DNA from: Asparagopsis taxiformis
Lineage: Eukaryota > Rhodophyta > Florideophyceae > Bonnemaisoniales > Bonnemaisoniaceae
Reading direction: 5' to 3'
NCBI GenBank assembly: GCA_030407315.1
Contig: JALQPE010002525.1
Coordinates: forward strand, 1 to 54,619
Length of the DNA: 54,619 bases
Part shown: piece after piece, positions 1 to 11,175 of the stretch
How positions within the stretch are numbered: the first letter of the stretch is position 1
How the letters are laid out: every line of letters starts with the position of its first letter
Translations under genes and position numbers: made by a program
Notes under the pieces: model-generated
Told to the model about the DNA's origin: nothing
The model's input: the letters and a program-made list of their open reading frames with translations, nothing else
Databases searched by the model: none

Positions 1-270
1 CTCGTCTGTGTTTTCGGAAGTGGACGCGGACGTCCAGTCTCTCTAGTACGGGTCCTAGTCGGCCCCGAGATTTACTAGAACAAATGAACGTCCGCGTCCG
101 AAAAAAAAAAAAAAATTTTGGATGCGGAACGTTCCCACTCTCTCTAGTACGTTCGGCGGAATACTAGGACCCGACATCCACTTTCTCTAGTACGTTCGGC
201 GGAATACTAGGACCCGACATCCAGTTTCTCTAGTACGTTTGGCGGGATCCTAGGACCCGACATTCAGTAT
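1..270. repeat. Left subterminal repeat region of a TIR-type element
   Basis: Positions 3-47 match, in inverted orientation, the sequence ending at 11063: both read inward as CGTCTGTGTT, then TCGGAA, then GGACGCGGACGTCCA, then CTCTAGTAC. Inside, a unit of about 43 bp is repeated in tandem at about 141, 183 and 227. It carries CTCTAGTACG, then TACTAGG, then GACATCCA. A second inverted copy of the GGACGCGGACGTCC core lies near 87-100 and is followed by a 15-base A tract (101-115), so 3-115 could itself be a small MITE. The outer end may lie outside the window. Confidence 0.55.
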
Positions 271-387
271 ACAATATATCAGCAAAAACCGGGAGGGAAG
301 AAATTACAGCGGATGGTAAATTGAGGGCCCATATCGGACCGTATTTTATTCTCTCATTTACGAAACTGCTGGTATACAATAAGTCTC

Positions 388-525
388 TCTAGAATAGGAA
401 ATACATATCTGATCAGAATAGGAAATAAATACCCGGTTAGAATAGGAAATACGTATCCAGCCAGGATACGGAATATGTATCCAGCTAGAATATGGAATAC
501 GTATCCAGCCAGAATACAAAATACC
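388..525. repeat. Minisatellite, units of about 30 bp
   Basis: About five degenerate tandem units share the core GAATACGTATCCAGCCAG or GGAAATACGTATCCAG. Unit length and sequence drift from left to right. The array is rich in A and T and no coding function is evident. Confidence 0.6.
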
Positions 526-889
526 TGTCAGCATACCGTCGATCACCCATCTCCCTCACTATCGCGTTCTCCCTACCATCCGAACGCCATGCACCACCAT
601 CCGCACATACTTCAAGAACCCTCACGACCTAGATTACAAAAAATCTGCTCCTTCCCAATTCCATCCCCGCTTTCCTCGACACCACCCCAGCCCATTAAAT
701 CATCAAGACATGAAACACGAACATGGTCAGCAAAATCTTACACGACTTGAAACCCACTCTTACTTCTATCGTATGCCCGAAAATATACACATACCAGAAA
801 CACCTCACAGCTTCATTCCCCATCTTCCTAGATCCCTTCTTCACTCTCCCTGAGTCCTGCCGTTCCTGCTTCACCACTCCTGCATCACA
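526..889. other. Unassigned pyrimidine-rich stretch
   Basis: This stretch is C-rich on the plus strand and contains only short overlapping frames. I recognise no domain or RNA in it. It runs into the tandem array that follows. Confidence 0.4.
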
Positions 890-2290
890 TACACAACATC
901 AACCCCAACAGTCAGATTCAAAAGCAACGCTTACCACGCCAGATATCTTAGAAAATCCCTTACTTACCTCTCATCCATCCTACACACAATACAAACCATG
1001 ATGCAAAAACCTTGCAATGAATAATCAAAGTCAGCAGTCCATATCTTCGCAAAACAAGTCTTGGCGCTCAATGAAACTTACCTTCTGTCATCACCATTCC
1101 AGCATCACCTGCATAAAATCGAAATCAACAACAACAGTCGGACTCAAAACCCACATGTCCCTCTCAGCATACTCTCAAAACTTCCGCACTTTCCTTCGCT
1201 CGACACAATACGCACCATGACTGGATAAGCTTCCAATGAATAAATATCGCATTAACTGCAATAGTCAGATTCGAAACAAACACTTCTCTCGATGCATACC
1301 CTCAGAACTCACTTACTCTCGTTTCATTCTACACACAATACAGACCAAAAGTCGAAAATCTCACAACCAACAAATGAAGTCAACATTCCGCATCTTCGCA
1401 CCACCGGACTGCGCGCTAAATGCAACTTACCTTCCGTCATCACCATTCCTGCATCACCTACAAAAAATCGAAATCAACAACAGTCGGACTGAAAACCCAT
1501 GCTTCCCTCGCTGCATACCCTCAGAACTTACTTACCCTCGTTGTATCCTGCACACAATAGAAACCATAAGTCAAAAATTGTACAAAAAAATGTAGTCAGC
1601 ATTCCATATCTTCGCGCAACTTAACTAGGCGCTCAATGTAACTTACCTTCCGTCATCACCATTCCAGAATCACCTACACAAAATCAACATCAACCACAGC
1701 AGTCAGACTCAAAACCCACATTCCACTCACTGCACCCCTCAAATGCTCGCCTACCTCCCTTCCACCCTTCAGCAAATATGCACCATGACTCACTAAGCTC
1801 CCAATAAATAAATATTGCATAAAAGACGACAGTCAAATTTAAAACAAACACTTCCCTCGCTTCATACCCTCAGGACGCACTTAACCTCTTCATCTCGTTG
1901 CATCATACAAACAATACAACCAATAATTCACAAATCGTGCAACGAAAAAATGTAGTCAGCATTCCATTTCATCGCGAAACCCGTCTTTCAGCTCAATGAA
2001 ACTTACCTTACTTCATCACTATTCCTGCACCACCTATACAACATCAAAATGAACCAGAACAGTCAGACTAAAAACCCATGCATCCCTTATTGCACACCCG
2101 CGAGACTACTTACTTACCTGCCTCCCATGGTTCACAACATGCAAACCACGACTCACGAAGCGTCTAATGAATCAATATCGCATCAACGACAACAGTACGA
2201 CTCAAAACACACGCTTCCCTCGCTGCATACTCTCCAAACTGGCATACTCACCGTCGTTCTATCCTCTACACCAAACAAAGGAAACACGAC
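890..2290. repeat. Degenerate tandem array with ~350 bp higher-order units
   Basis: The phrase CTTACCTTCCGTCATCACCATTCC, or a variant of it, recurs at about 1078, 1428, 1641 and 2005. A second phrase, CAGTCAGACTCAAAAC and variants, recurs near 910, 1135, 1262, 1483, 1704, 1830, 2060 and 2195. The spacings alternate between roughly 220 and 130 bp, giving a composite period near 350 bp. Short frames inside the array follow the repeat and are interrupted differently in each unit, so I treat the array as non-coding. Confidence 0.6.
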
Positions 2291-2810
2291 CAAAGAACCT
2301 CAGCCAGTGACGGCGGAGAAGTGGAACCACAGATTAACCTGCGGCGTCGACTGGACAGCTTTCAACGTCAGCTTAAGTCCTGCTGTGCATACTCCATATC
2401 ATCGCCGGTATTGAGATTAATAATGGCCCAAGCCATGGTCTCTGAACTCCCGAATGATGAGATCCGGATCGAGAACATCGGAATGGTATAATCATATATA
2501 TCACAATCCATTTGCTTCCCTTAAATGATCCCTGTAATATCCACTGTAAAGCACAAACTTATTCCATGAAGTTCGCAGTTAATATAATTTTATTATTTCA
2601 AATGAATTAATTGAAAATCCATCTCCCACGGCGGTCATTCGTCCTTCCAAGCGCACGTTGCCAGCAAAATGTGTGACCTAGCGGTGATGATTGATCGCTC
2701 AGGCACATTCCACCATTGGGCTGCCAGAAGTGAGCACAAAACTGATACCCACAAAACCACGAGAACATTACAAACGAGGTCTCGAACGCACATTTGGAAT
2801 ACAATATAAA
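2291..2810. other. Unassigned spacer between tandem array and foldback arm
   Basis: No coding region, RNA or repeat was recognised. The stretch ends at the outer boundary of the long inverted repeat, near CTATACAACAAAC. Confidence 0.35.
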
Positions 2811-4914
2811 TACTATACAACAAACTCTACTCGCTATCTCAGACGACGCGGCTCACAAGTGGCGTAGTCCCAATTTTCCGTAACGCCTTTCCTGATGCTT
2901 AAAAGTAAAAAACACGTCAAAACGTATATCAGAAATGAGTGCGAGAGTTTTCTGCACAGGAGATGCTGAGCCACCAAATTGGTTTTGCGGAAATTTTAGA
3001 ATTTCTGGGCTGGCCAGCAATGCAATCGAGCTGGACATCCACCGGACGTCCATTTCAGGTTGATCGTGAGAGAGTAGGGCGGGACCATGATGAAACAAGG
3101 ACCAAGACCTGTCCCTGACGTGTTGAGCCTGAAATCGACCCTTCGTAAGACGCGATTTTGGCTTACAGTTGGTGCTTACAGAAGCCAGTGATGACCCCGG
3201 TCGGGGCGGCAGCCGGTTCCTGGGGCCGTTGTGGCCAAATTAGACACCTTGATTTGAATTGAAATTTGGGCTATTCTCAAAAACATGCACATGTGAACAT
3301 GTTTTTGAGATGGGGGTCTGCCGTACGGCACAATCGACCCGCCCAAATCGATGATTTTTCACAATTTTTTTCTGCCCGAAATTTTAGAATTTCTGGGCTG
3401 GCCAGCAGTGCAATCAAGCTGGACATCCACCGGACGTCCATTTCAGGTTGGTCGTGTGCTGCCCACATCCATGCATTGCAGCAACTAAGCAGGCGGGCTC
3501 ACTACTCATACAAAGTGCACGTAGCATGGGCAGCATGATGGATGAGCAGTGTTTGTCGTGAGAAAGTGGGGTGGGAGCATGTCGAAACAAGGACCAAAAA
3601 CTTCGCCCTGGCGTATTGAGCCTGAGCCTGGAATCGATCCTTCGTGAGATGTGGCTTTGCTTACAGTTGTGCTTACAGAAGCCAGCGATGGCCCCGCTCG
3701 GGGCGTCGGATGGCTTCTTCTGGGGCCGTTGTGGCCAGATTAGACACCTTGATTTGAATTGAAATTTGGGCTATTCTCAAAAACATGCACATGTGAACAT
3801 GTTTTTGAGATGGGGGTGTGCCGTACGGCACTTTCGACCTCCCAAATCGATATAATTTTGCAATTTTTTTCTGACTGAAATTTTAGAATTTCTGGGCTCG
3901 CCAGCAATGCAATTGAGATGGACATTCACCGGACGTCCATTTCAGGTTGGTCGAGTATTGCACATGGATACAGTTTTGCAGCTATTCTCAGCCCAACATT
4001 TTAGAATTTCAGGGCTGACCAGCAATGTAACCGAGGCGGACTTCCACTGGACGTCCATTTCAAGTTAGGCTAGTGCTGCACATTTGCTCGCATCGCAGCA
4101 ACTAAGCAAGTGTTGAGAGCACCGAGATGCCATGCAGACAAGAGGGAATCGGCTGCAAACGGCTTCCCTGGTCGGCAGCTGGATGTCTGGATGTCAATGG
4201 CTGCAAGCATGGAAATCTTGCTACCGCACGGCGCATACACACTGCAGCAGCACATCACTGACGCATGCGAAAGTTGGGTGCTGCAGTGCGTGGTTGTTTG
4301 TGTGTTTGTGTGTGCACGACGAACCTTGTGGTATCCCTAGGCGTGCACTGGTGCAAAACATTTGGACTGCCCCATCGGTCGTACTTTGACGCATTTACAT
4401 GCATCGGAGAACGACCAAGGAGGTAGAGCAGCAATCGCTGTTGGCTGAGCGTCCAAATTGGAGGGCTTGGGACAATGGTTCTATAGCAGTCATTTATAGG
4501 ACGCCCACCGTTGATGACTGAGATCCACGGTGGGTTTAGTATTCATGGTGTTGTCCTGCATTGGCGGATGTCGAAGACGAGTACTTCCAGTGAGCGTCCA
4601 AGCTGAACAGCGTGAGTGGGTAAGTGAGCGGGGAGGGCCGCTCGGGGCGCTTGGTAGCTTCTGGGGCCGTTGTGGCCAAATTAGAATCGATTCTTGATCA
4701 AGCCTATGTCCGGCGGACGTCCTGAATTGCTTTATTTTTTGGGCTATTCTCAAAAACATGCACATGTGAACATGTTTTTGAGATGGGGGTGTGCCGTACG
4801 GCACTTTCGACCGCCCAAATCGATGTATTTTTGCATTTTTTTTCTGACTGAAATTTTAGAATTTCTGGGCTCGCCAGCAATGCAATTGCGCTGGTCATTC
4901 ACCGGACGTCCATT
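2811..4914 (+). repeat. Left arm of the long inverted repeat
   Basis: The arm is built from three copies of a module of about 235 bp (about 3215-3450, 3725-3950, 4665-4914) plus partial copies near 2985-3062 and 3985-4062. Each full module contains a 34-base hairpin with a perfect 12-bp stem (CTCAAAAACATG; 3276-3309, 3776-3809, 4749-4782) and the palindrome TGCCGTACGGCA (first at 3319-3330). It then has GAAATTTTAGAATTTCTGGG and finally a GGACGTCC-type motif. Unique sequence separates the modules. Confidence 0.75.
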
Positions 4915-4923
4915 TCCATTTCA

Positions 4924-5065
4924 GATCTACTGGTTGCACTAGGCCTGAAAGTGTTTCTGGATAGGGCCGAATAACGACCTGGGCAGCACGCACTGCGTAA
5001 GATGATCTGTGTGATGCAGACTGCAAGGATTTCTATGGTGATTCTGGCTGGGGAATGTGGTAAGC
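4924..5065 (+). pseudogene. TIR-domain relic (G0)
   Basis: Read from 4924, the translation runs DLLVALGLKVFLDRAE, then a stop, then RPGQHALRKMI and TARISMVILAGE. This aligns with the start of the TIR domain of the intact gene at 43160-47593 (NLLVALGFKVFLDRPE, RPGEDAPEKMI, TAKIAVVILSPE). A single stop replaces one leucine, and homology ends before the helix that carries the catalytic glutamate. The fragment sits exactly at the inner edge of the left foldback arm, so the element captured it or broke it. Without flanking NB-ARC or WD40 sequence it cannot encode a working receptor. Confidence 0.7.
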
Positions 5066-5111
5066 TTGATTGTTGCGTGGCTTTGTATCTCCTTGCCTGC
5101 CATTTTGCTTG

Positions 5112-5275
5112 GATATTTACACGAGCGATCAAACCGAAGACGCCGACTCGGCACAACTACCAACTCTCCTAGCTTCGAGTCAGCGCCATCTAATTGCAAC
5201 TTGTGACACTCAAGACGAATACGTTGTGCTGATCTCTGCAATGAAAATTGAGTTAGTGCTGCAGTTCTTTTGGGC
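5112..5275 (+). pseudogene. Copia RNase H relic
   Basis: The translated stretch SSQRHLIATCDTQDEYVVL followed by ISAMKIELVLQFFW resembles the copia RNase H core seen intact at 41690-41800 (SKRQRFIATSTWSAEYVA). The conserved pattern is Q-R, A-T, E-Y and an L-x(2)-F/L-L tail. No reverse transcriptase sequence joins it upstream, and the frame does not continue as a recognisable domain. It is most likely a short retroelement scrap trapped in the foldback centre. The match is motif-level only. Confidence 0.45.
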
Positions 5276-5339
5276 GATGCCAATATGCAGGGATACTGTT
5301 TACACCTTTTGGGAGTCAAGAAGTTCTCGGATTGCAAAT

Positions 5340-7526
5340 CAAATCAGATCATGGTAGAATATCTGACTTTTCTCTCTTCCCTTCACCACATCTGCATCCG
5401 GAGCTGAGCAAGCTGAGCTGGAGGGAACCCGGCCGCTGACCCCTGTCATTCTCATAAACATCTTTAATGCAATACTATTCGTGTATGGTAATGTAAGTGC
5501 TAATGAAAATGTATACAAGTCTAGAATAAACGTTGCAGTGGTTCTTTGTAGCTATCGATACTTGCTAAAAATCTGTAGCTTTTGCTTTTCGCATGGACGA
5601 GTTGCAGTCTTTGTGTTTGTTTCATTTCTGCCACAAACGAGAGGCAATCAGGGTCTGTGTTCACATAGAGAATGATTTAATATATGCGCTCATTGCCGTC
5701 GTAGATACTTTTAACAATGGCCAGTACGTTTCTCTCGGCCGCCGCCGGGTACGGTCGGACTGAAAGATCGGGGAGATGTGTGGAGAGTAGTGTTTCGATA
5801 GAGACGAACGTTGCGATGGATGGAATGGTGATGATTTCATGCTGAAGCGATGGGAGATGGATGGATATGGTTGAATGAAATCTAGTATTCCGAAGGAGGC
5901 CTTTTCTCGAGGAAGAGGCATTATATTCTCACAAAGCATGTAGATACTGGTTTCCAGTTTGGTATGCTATTGTAGCTCAATTCACATCATATCTACACGT
6001 ACGTATGGAGAGAGATCCAAGTGTGCGTGGCACAGGTCCAACGGTGAAACAACGCAGTATGAAACTACCACAGATAAGGCGGCGTACAAAATCCTCGACT
6101 CAAGGCAGCTCTCAGGCTTTCGTGAGCACCGACTTCGTTCCACCAAGATGTTTCGGAAATATGTGCTGGTCTAACTTGATACGACCATAGGACAGTTTTG
6201 CTCCCTAAGCAATGAGCGAAAAATCAATGATTGCGCGTGTCGTCGGTACGGTCTTGTAATGTTGGCTCAACCAATAACATCTAACGTTGAGTTATCCACC
6301 CTCCGCCGTGTCGCGTCGTAAATTTGCACAGAAAATTTGTTTCAAATCTTTGCTCCAATTATCAGCTCAAATACGGCATTGATCTCCAGCTTCATCTGGA
6401 CAGAAACACCGATCGCTCGATGTCTGTCTCAGATAAACCGCAGTCAAACGCCATGCGGAAAGTTTCATCGCTTCCCGTTGCGACTGAATCTGCAAACGCC
6501 ACACAAAAATTTGCCCTTTCCGCGTCCGGAACGAACGCCGACTACATGTCGTCAGGTTCCTGATCGACTGGATCGATGGAGCTTGCTCTGCAGGAGAGCA
6601 GGACAGGCGGTTTGTTATGCCTGGACAATTTCCATACCGATCTCCCTTCTTGAGTGCAAAATTACGAGTCTAGAAATTGACCTGCATCGGCTGCTGTATC
6701 ACATCTGTGCTAAGGATTGATGATACCCGTACCGCTGAGAAATTGCAGCTCTGGTAACGTGGGGATGATGTGCTGAACACGCAGAACGCTGATCCATAAT
6801 GGGACTGCTTCATAGGCATAGTACGGAATGTATTGAGACAGCCCAAGCGAATTCAGGAGGGAGCACCAGGGCAGTGCGCGGTGACTCAGCAGATACCAGT
6901 GGTGAGTGGTCTAAATGGGGCTACACACGAGTTTGTCAATGAACAGTCTAGTTTAGTTTGGAAATGTTTCGGATGGATGGTATGTTGTAAATGTCGACAG
7001 ATTTGAGGAAGCGATAGAAGCAATCAGCACCGTGTAGTTGCATCAAGGCTTTAGTGGCCATTGTTAGAGAACTTTCTCCAATGCCCTTATTGCAGGATGG
7101 GCAGAAACCCGGCCGGCTTCGAGATTGAAGAATTCATTGCGCAGATTGAATGAATGCAATTGACGGAGAATGCAGAAGTATACAATGGTATCGTTTTGCA
7201 GGGTGACGTAGGGGAAACATGTTGGGCTTGTTGGAAATGCTGAGAGCGATGATGAGATCCAGTCGTTTCCGTCGTAGATGGCAGTGCTTGTTTTCTGCAC
7301 GGCTAGCTTGTCTGCTGGGCGACTGGACGGTATTGGCGTACGATGAAGCGGGACTGGTGGTGTTTAAATGACATTTTTTGTTTGAAGATGGATGTATGTG
7401 TGCGACTAGAATGTAGTAAGAGCATGAAAATGTTTATGTTTGATGGGCGTCGCATGTTGGGGGACTTTATGTCGTGTGGGGCAATAATGTCTCAGGTATT
7501 TGAAGCAGACAGCAATCGCTTGAGCG
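5340..7526. other. Centre of the foldback element, unassigned
   Basis: Several short frames occur on both strands, the longest about 127 codons near 6337-6720. None shows a domain, a repeat or a relative elsewhere in the window. No RNA gene was recognised. Confidence 0.35.
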
Positions 7527-9630
7527 CATATAGACGTCCGTGAATGACCAGCGCAATTGCATTGCTGGCGAGCCCAGAAATTCTAAAATTTCAGTCAGAA
7601 AAAAAATGCAAAAATACATCGATTTGGGCGGTCGAAAGTGCCGTACGGCACACCCCCATCTCAAAAACATGTTCACATGTGCATGTTTTTGAGAATAGCC
7701 CAAAAAATAAAGCAATTCAGGACGTCCGCCGGACATAGGCTTGATCAAGAATCGATTCTAATTTGGCCACAACGGCCCCAGAAGCTACCAAGCGCCCCGA
7801 GCGGCCCCTCCCCGCTCACTTACCCACTCACGCTGTTCAGCTTGGACGCTCACTGGAAGTACTCGTCTTCGACATCCGCCAATGCAGGACAACACCATGA
7901 TACTAACCCACCGTGGATCTCAGTCATCAACGGTGGGCGTCCTATAAATGACTGCTATAGAACCATTGTCCCAAGCCCTCCAATTTGGACGCTCAGCCAA
8001 CAGCGATTGCTGCTCTACCTCCTTGGTCGTTCTCCGATGCATGTAAATGCGTCAAAGTACGACCGATGGGGCAGTCCAAATGTTTTGCACCAGTGCACGC
8101 CTAGGGATACCACAAGGTTCGTCGTGCACACACAAACACACAAACAACCACGCACTGCAGCACCCAACTTTCGCATGCGTCAGTGATGTGCTGCTGCAGT
8201 GTGTATGCGCCGTGCGGTAGCAAGATTTCCATGCTTGCAGCCATTGACATCCAGACATCCAGCTGCCGACCAGGGAAGCCGTTTGCAGCCGGTTCCCTCT
8301 TGTCTGCATGGCATCTCGGTGCTCTCAACACTTGCTTAGTTGCTGCGATGCGAGCAAATGTGCAGCACTAGCCTAACTTGAAATGGACGTCCAGTGGAAG
8401 TCCGCCTCGGTTACATTGCTGGTCAGCCCTGAAATTCTAAAATGTTGGGCTGAGAAATAGCTGCAAAACTGTATCCATGTGCAATACTCGACCAACCTGA
8501 AATGGACGTCCGGTGAATGTCCATCTCAATTGCATTGCTGGCGAGCCCAGAAATTCTAAAATTTCAGTCAGAAAAAAAATTGCAAAATTATATCGATTTG
8601 GAGGTCGAAAGTGCCGTACGGCACACCCCCATCTCAAAAACATGTTCACATGTGCATGTTTTTGAGAATAGCCCAAATTTCAATTCAAATCAAGGTGTCT
8701 AATCTGGCCACAACGGCCCCAGAAGAAGCCATCCGACGCCCCGAGCGGGGCCATCGCTGGCTTCTGTAAGCACCAACTGTAAGCAAAGCCACATCTCACG
8801 AAGGATCGATTCCAGGCTCAGGCTCAATACGCCAGGGCGAAGTTTTGGTCCTTGTTTCGACATGCTCCCACCCCACTTTCTCACGACAAACACTGCTCAT
8901 CCATCATGCTGCCCATGCTACGTGCACTTTGTATGAGTAGTGAGCCCGCCTGCTTAGTTGCTGCAATGCATGGATGTGGGCAGCACACGACCAACCTGAA
9001 ATGGACGTCCGGTGGATGTCCAGCTTGATTGCACTGCTGGCCAGCCCAGAAATTCTAAAATTTCGGGCAGAAAAAAATTGTGAAAAATCATCGATTTGGG
9101 CGGGTCGATTGTGCCGTACGGCAGACCCCCATCTCAAAAACATGTTCACATGTGCATGTTTTTGAGAATAGCCCAAATTTCAATTCAAATCAAGGTGTCT
9201 AATTTGGCCACAACGGCCCCAGGAACCGGCTGCCGCCCCGACCGGGGTCATCACTGGCTTCTGTAAGCACCAACTGTAAGCCAAAATCGCGTCTTACGAA
9301 GGGTTGATTTCAGGCTCAACACGTCAGGGACAGGTCTTGGTCCTTGTTTCATCATGTTCCCGCCCCACTCTCTCACGACCAACCTGAAATGGACGTCCGG
9401 TGGATGTCCAGCTCGATTGCATTGCTGGCCAGCCCAGAAATTCTAAAATTTCCGAAAAATCAATTTGGTGGCCCAGCATCTCCTGTGCCGAAAAATCCCG
9501 CGCTCACTTCTGATGTACGTCTAGACGTGTTTCGCACTTGTGCGCATCAGAGAAGGCCTCACGGAAGGTTGAGACTACGCTATTTGTGTACCGCGTCGTC
9601 TGAAATAGCGAGTAGTGTTTGTTGTATAGT
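7527..9630 (-). repeat. Right arm of the long inverted repeat
   Basis: This is the reverse complement of 2811-4914 with the same module order. Its hairpins lie at 7660-7693, 8633-8666 and 9133-9166. The join to the centre is at about 7527, where homology to the left arm stops next to a GGACGTC motif. Confidence 0.75.
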
Positions 9631-10756
9631 TCTGGAGTATGCGTCTAGTGGTTTGTAAAGCTTGCAGAACGGGATAGGGATGTGGGTGGCCCTATTTTAT
9701 GAATACATGAGTACCAATATTCAGGGTTGACAAAGCGGAAAGGCATACGTTCATACATGTTTGAGATTGCATAGTGGAGAAAATATTTACATCGAAATTT
9801 AGATGGAGCTGATGGAGGTTTTAAGGATGAGGTATGAGAGGAAGAAAATTCTTCTGTGGTATGAGGATGTGTTCTCTGGAGGGATGCAATCTTGGAATAG
9901 TACAGGGGGAGGTGGAAATGTACGGAGTGCGGGTTTAGATTGGATTGTGATTCGGAGAGGAGTGCCGACGAGCATATGATGGGGATTGGGGAGACACTGC
10001 GGGGTGTTGGGGTAGTGAGGGCGGAGGAGGTGTTTAGGTGGGACCGTAGGAGGGTGCGGTTGAAGGCGCCGAGAGGAGGGGTTTTTTAGGAAAGTGAGGA
10101 GAAAGAGGCGGGAAGGGGGTGGCGTCTGTTCTGGCTTTGGTGAGTGGGGATGTGATGGAGAAGAAGGGGGTTATTGTATTTGGGGAGGGACGAGAGTGGG
10201 AGGATGGGTGCGAAGTGGGGGGTTGATATGTGGTTCAGAGCGGGGAGGTTTCTGGGAGACGGCGTCGGAGCGGGAGCGTGGGCCGGTGGTGGTGGTGTAT
10301 ACGGCATCGAAGATGCGGATGGCGTGGGGGCATGGAGCAGGTCGGGTACGGGATGGGGAGTGAGAGGTTTTCGAAGAGCAAGCTGCAGGGGAAGTTTGTG
10401 GAGAGGGCGAAGGAGAGGGGTTGAAGGTAGAGGAGAGAGGGTATTGAAGAACAATATGTTTCAAAGGTGATGGGGGAGAGCATGGTCGAGGAGATAAGGG
10501 GTGTTTTCCCTATTCTGAGGTAGTATGAGGACTGGTTATACGAAATCTGTACGGTAGAGCAGAAAAGTAGGTATGGAATGGAGGTGTGCACCGTGGAAGC
10601 GGGGATAGGTAGCTGAAAATGCGTTCTAGAGTGGTATTGGGGGTGTTTGAGGTACAGTACGGGGGAGGTGAGCACCAAATGGAAGGGGGTGTGAGCGAGA
10701 GGATGAAAAAATTAAAGACGAAATTGGAGTCGACCGACAAGGAAAAATAGAGTGGT
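9631..10756. other. Purine-rich stretch, unassigned
   Basis: The plus strand is strongly G- and A-rich from about 9800 to 10700. It holds short frames such as 9801-9980 (59 codons, starting MELMEVLRMRYERKKILLWY), but none is long or matches a family I know. The C-rich minus-strand frames are low-complexity shadows. Because the base skew resembles that of the coding strand of the NLR-like genes, a decayed gene is possible. Confidence 0.3.
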
Positions 10757-11063
10757 CGCCGTGATGGATGCGGACATCCATGTCGAGCAAGGCGGCAGAA
10801 ATTTCCGGGGTCGAAATTTTTGAATTTCTGAACCGGCGCCCGTCCTAGGTTGACATAGACATGGCGGAAGTCCATCCCGAGGGGGACATCCGTGGTACTA
10901 GAAACAATGAATGTCGTCCTAGTAATACTAGACGTACTAGACCGCATGGACGTCCGGTTCTAGGCGGACATCCAAAAATACTGGAGAACATGGACGTCCG
11001 CCTAGTAATACTAGGTGTACTAGAGGTTGTGGACGTCCGCGTCCATTTCCGAGAACACAGACG
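10757..11063. repeat. Right subterminal repeat region / MITE-like end
   Basis: The right edge ends in CGTCCATTTCCGAGAACACA then GACG, the inverse of the window's first bases. Inside, CTAGTAATACTAG palindromes and GGACGTCC or GGACATCC motifs recur in about four units. GAAATTTTTGAATTTCTG near 10815 resembles the GAAATTTTAGAATTTCTG of the foldback modules, linking the two repeat families. Imperfect inverted ends (GGATGCGGACATCCA near 10765 and GGACGTCCGCGTCC near 11030) would also allow a stand-alone element of about 307 bp. It abuts the truncated 5' LTR of Copia-1. Confidence 0.55.
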
Positions 11064-11160
11064 TACCGGTTGCACGCCACCCTGCCAACCTGAAAACTCT
11101 TGTTACTGCACGTTTAACGTAGCAAAAGGGTTCAAGGACTGTTTCAGCATCTCCTTTTCA
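11064..11160 (+). repeat. Truncated 5' LTR of Copia-1
   Basis: These 97 bp are identical to 15989-16085, the end of the 3' LTR. The left edge coincides with the end of the TIR-type repeat at 11063, so the first ~337 bp of the LTR were displaced or deleted. Confidence 0.85.
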
Positions 11161-11163
11161 TAG

Positions 11164-11175
11164 TTATGGGCCCAG
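11164..11175 (+). other. Primer-binding site of Copia-1 (half-tRNA type)
   Basis: TTATGGGCCCAG is the reverse complement of CTGGGCCCATAA, the anticodon stem-loop sequence of initiator methionine tRNA. It is not complementary to a tRNA 3' end. Drosophila copia and yeast Ty5 are known to prime from such internal fragments of initiator tRNA. The ATG complementary to the CAT anticodon is also the first ATG of the gag-pol frame. Confidence 0.65.

Larger units (their letters stand above)
2811..9630. mobile_element. Foldback-like element with ~2.1 kb inverted arms
   Basis: The sequence from about 2811 to 4914 is repeated as its reverse complement from about 7527 to 9630, enclosing a 2.6 kb centre. 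The inner three quarters of the arms look nearly identical, with isolated differences near 4155 versus 8290 and 4537 versus 7900. The outermost 250 bp are clearly more diverged. No transposase was recognised, so if mobile it is non-autonomous. No convincing target-site duplication is visible at the outer ends (ATAAATA on the left, TTCTGGA on the right). The centre carries relics of host and retroelement genes. A palindromic duplication that was never a transposon is an alternative. Confidence 0.6.

Noticed and set aside
141..268. CRISPR-like array at the left end
   Set aside because: Units of about 43 bp follow one another without unique spacers, in a eukaryotic setting with no cas genes.
3266..9176. 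Matching short frames in both foldback arms (62-104 codons)
   Set aside because: They are identical only because the arms are. They run through hairpins and repeated modules and carry no domain.
10086..10678. C-rich minus-strand frames and a possible helicase remnant on the plus strand
   Set aside because: The minus-strand frames are proline/serine low complexity. Plus-strand fragments could not be tied to any helicase or transposase motif.
11064..11163. Copia-1 LTR ending in TAG (100-bp direct repeat)
   Set aside because: The three extra matching bases are explained on the right by the host codons for V-G-R-P. CA at 16084-16085 is the canonical end.
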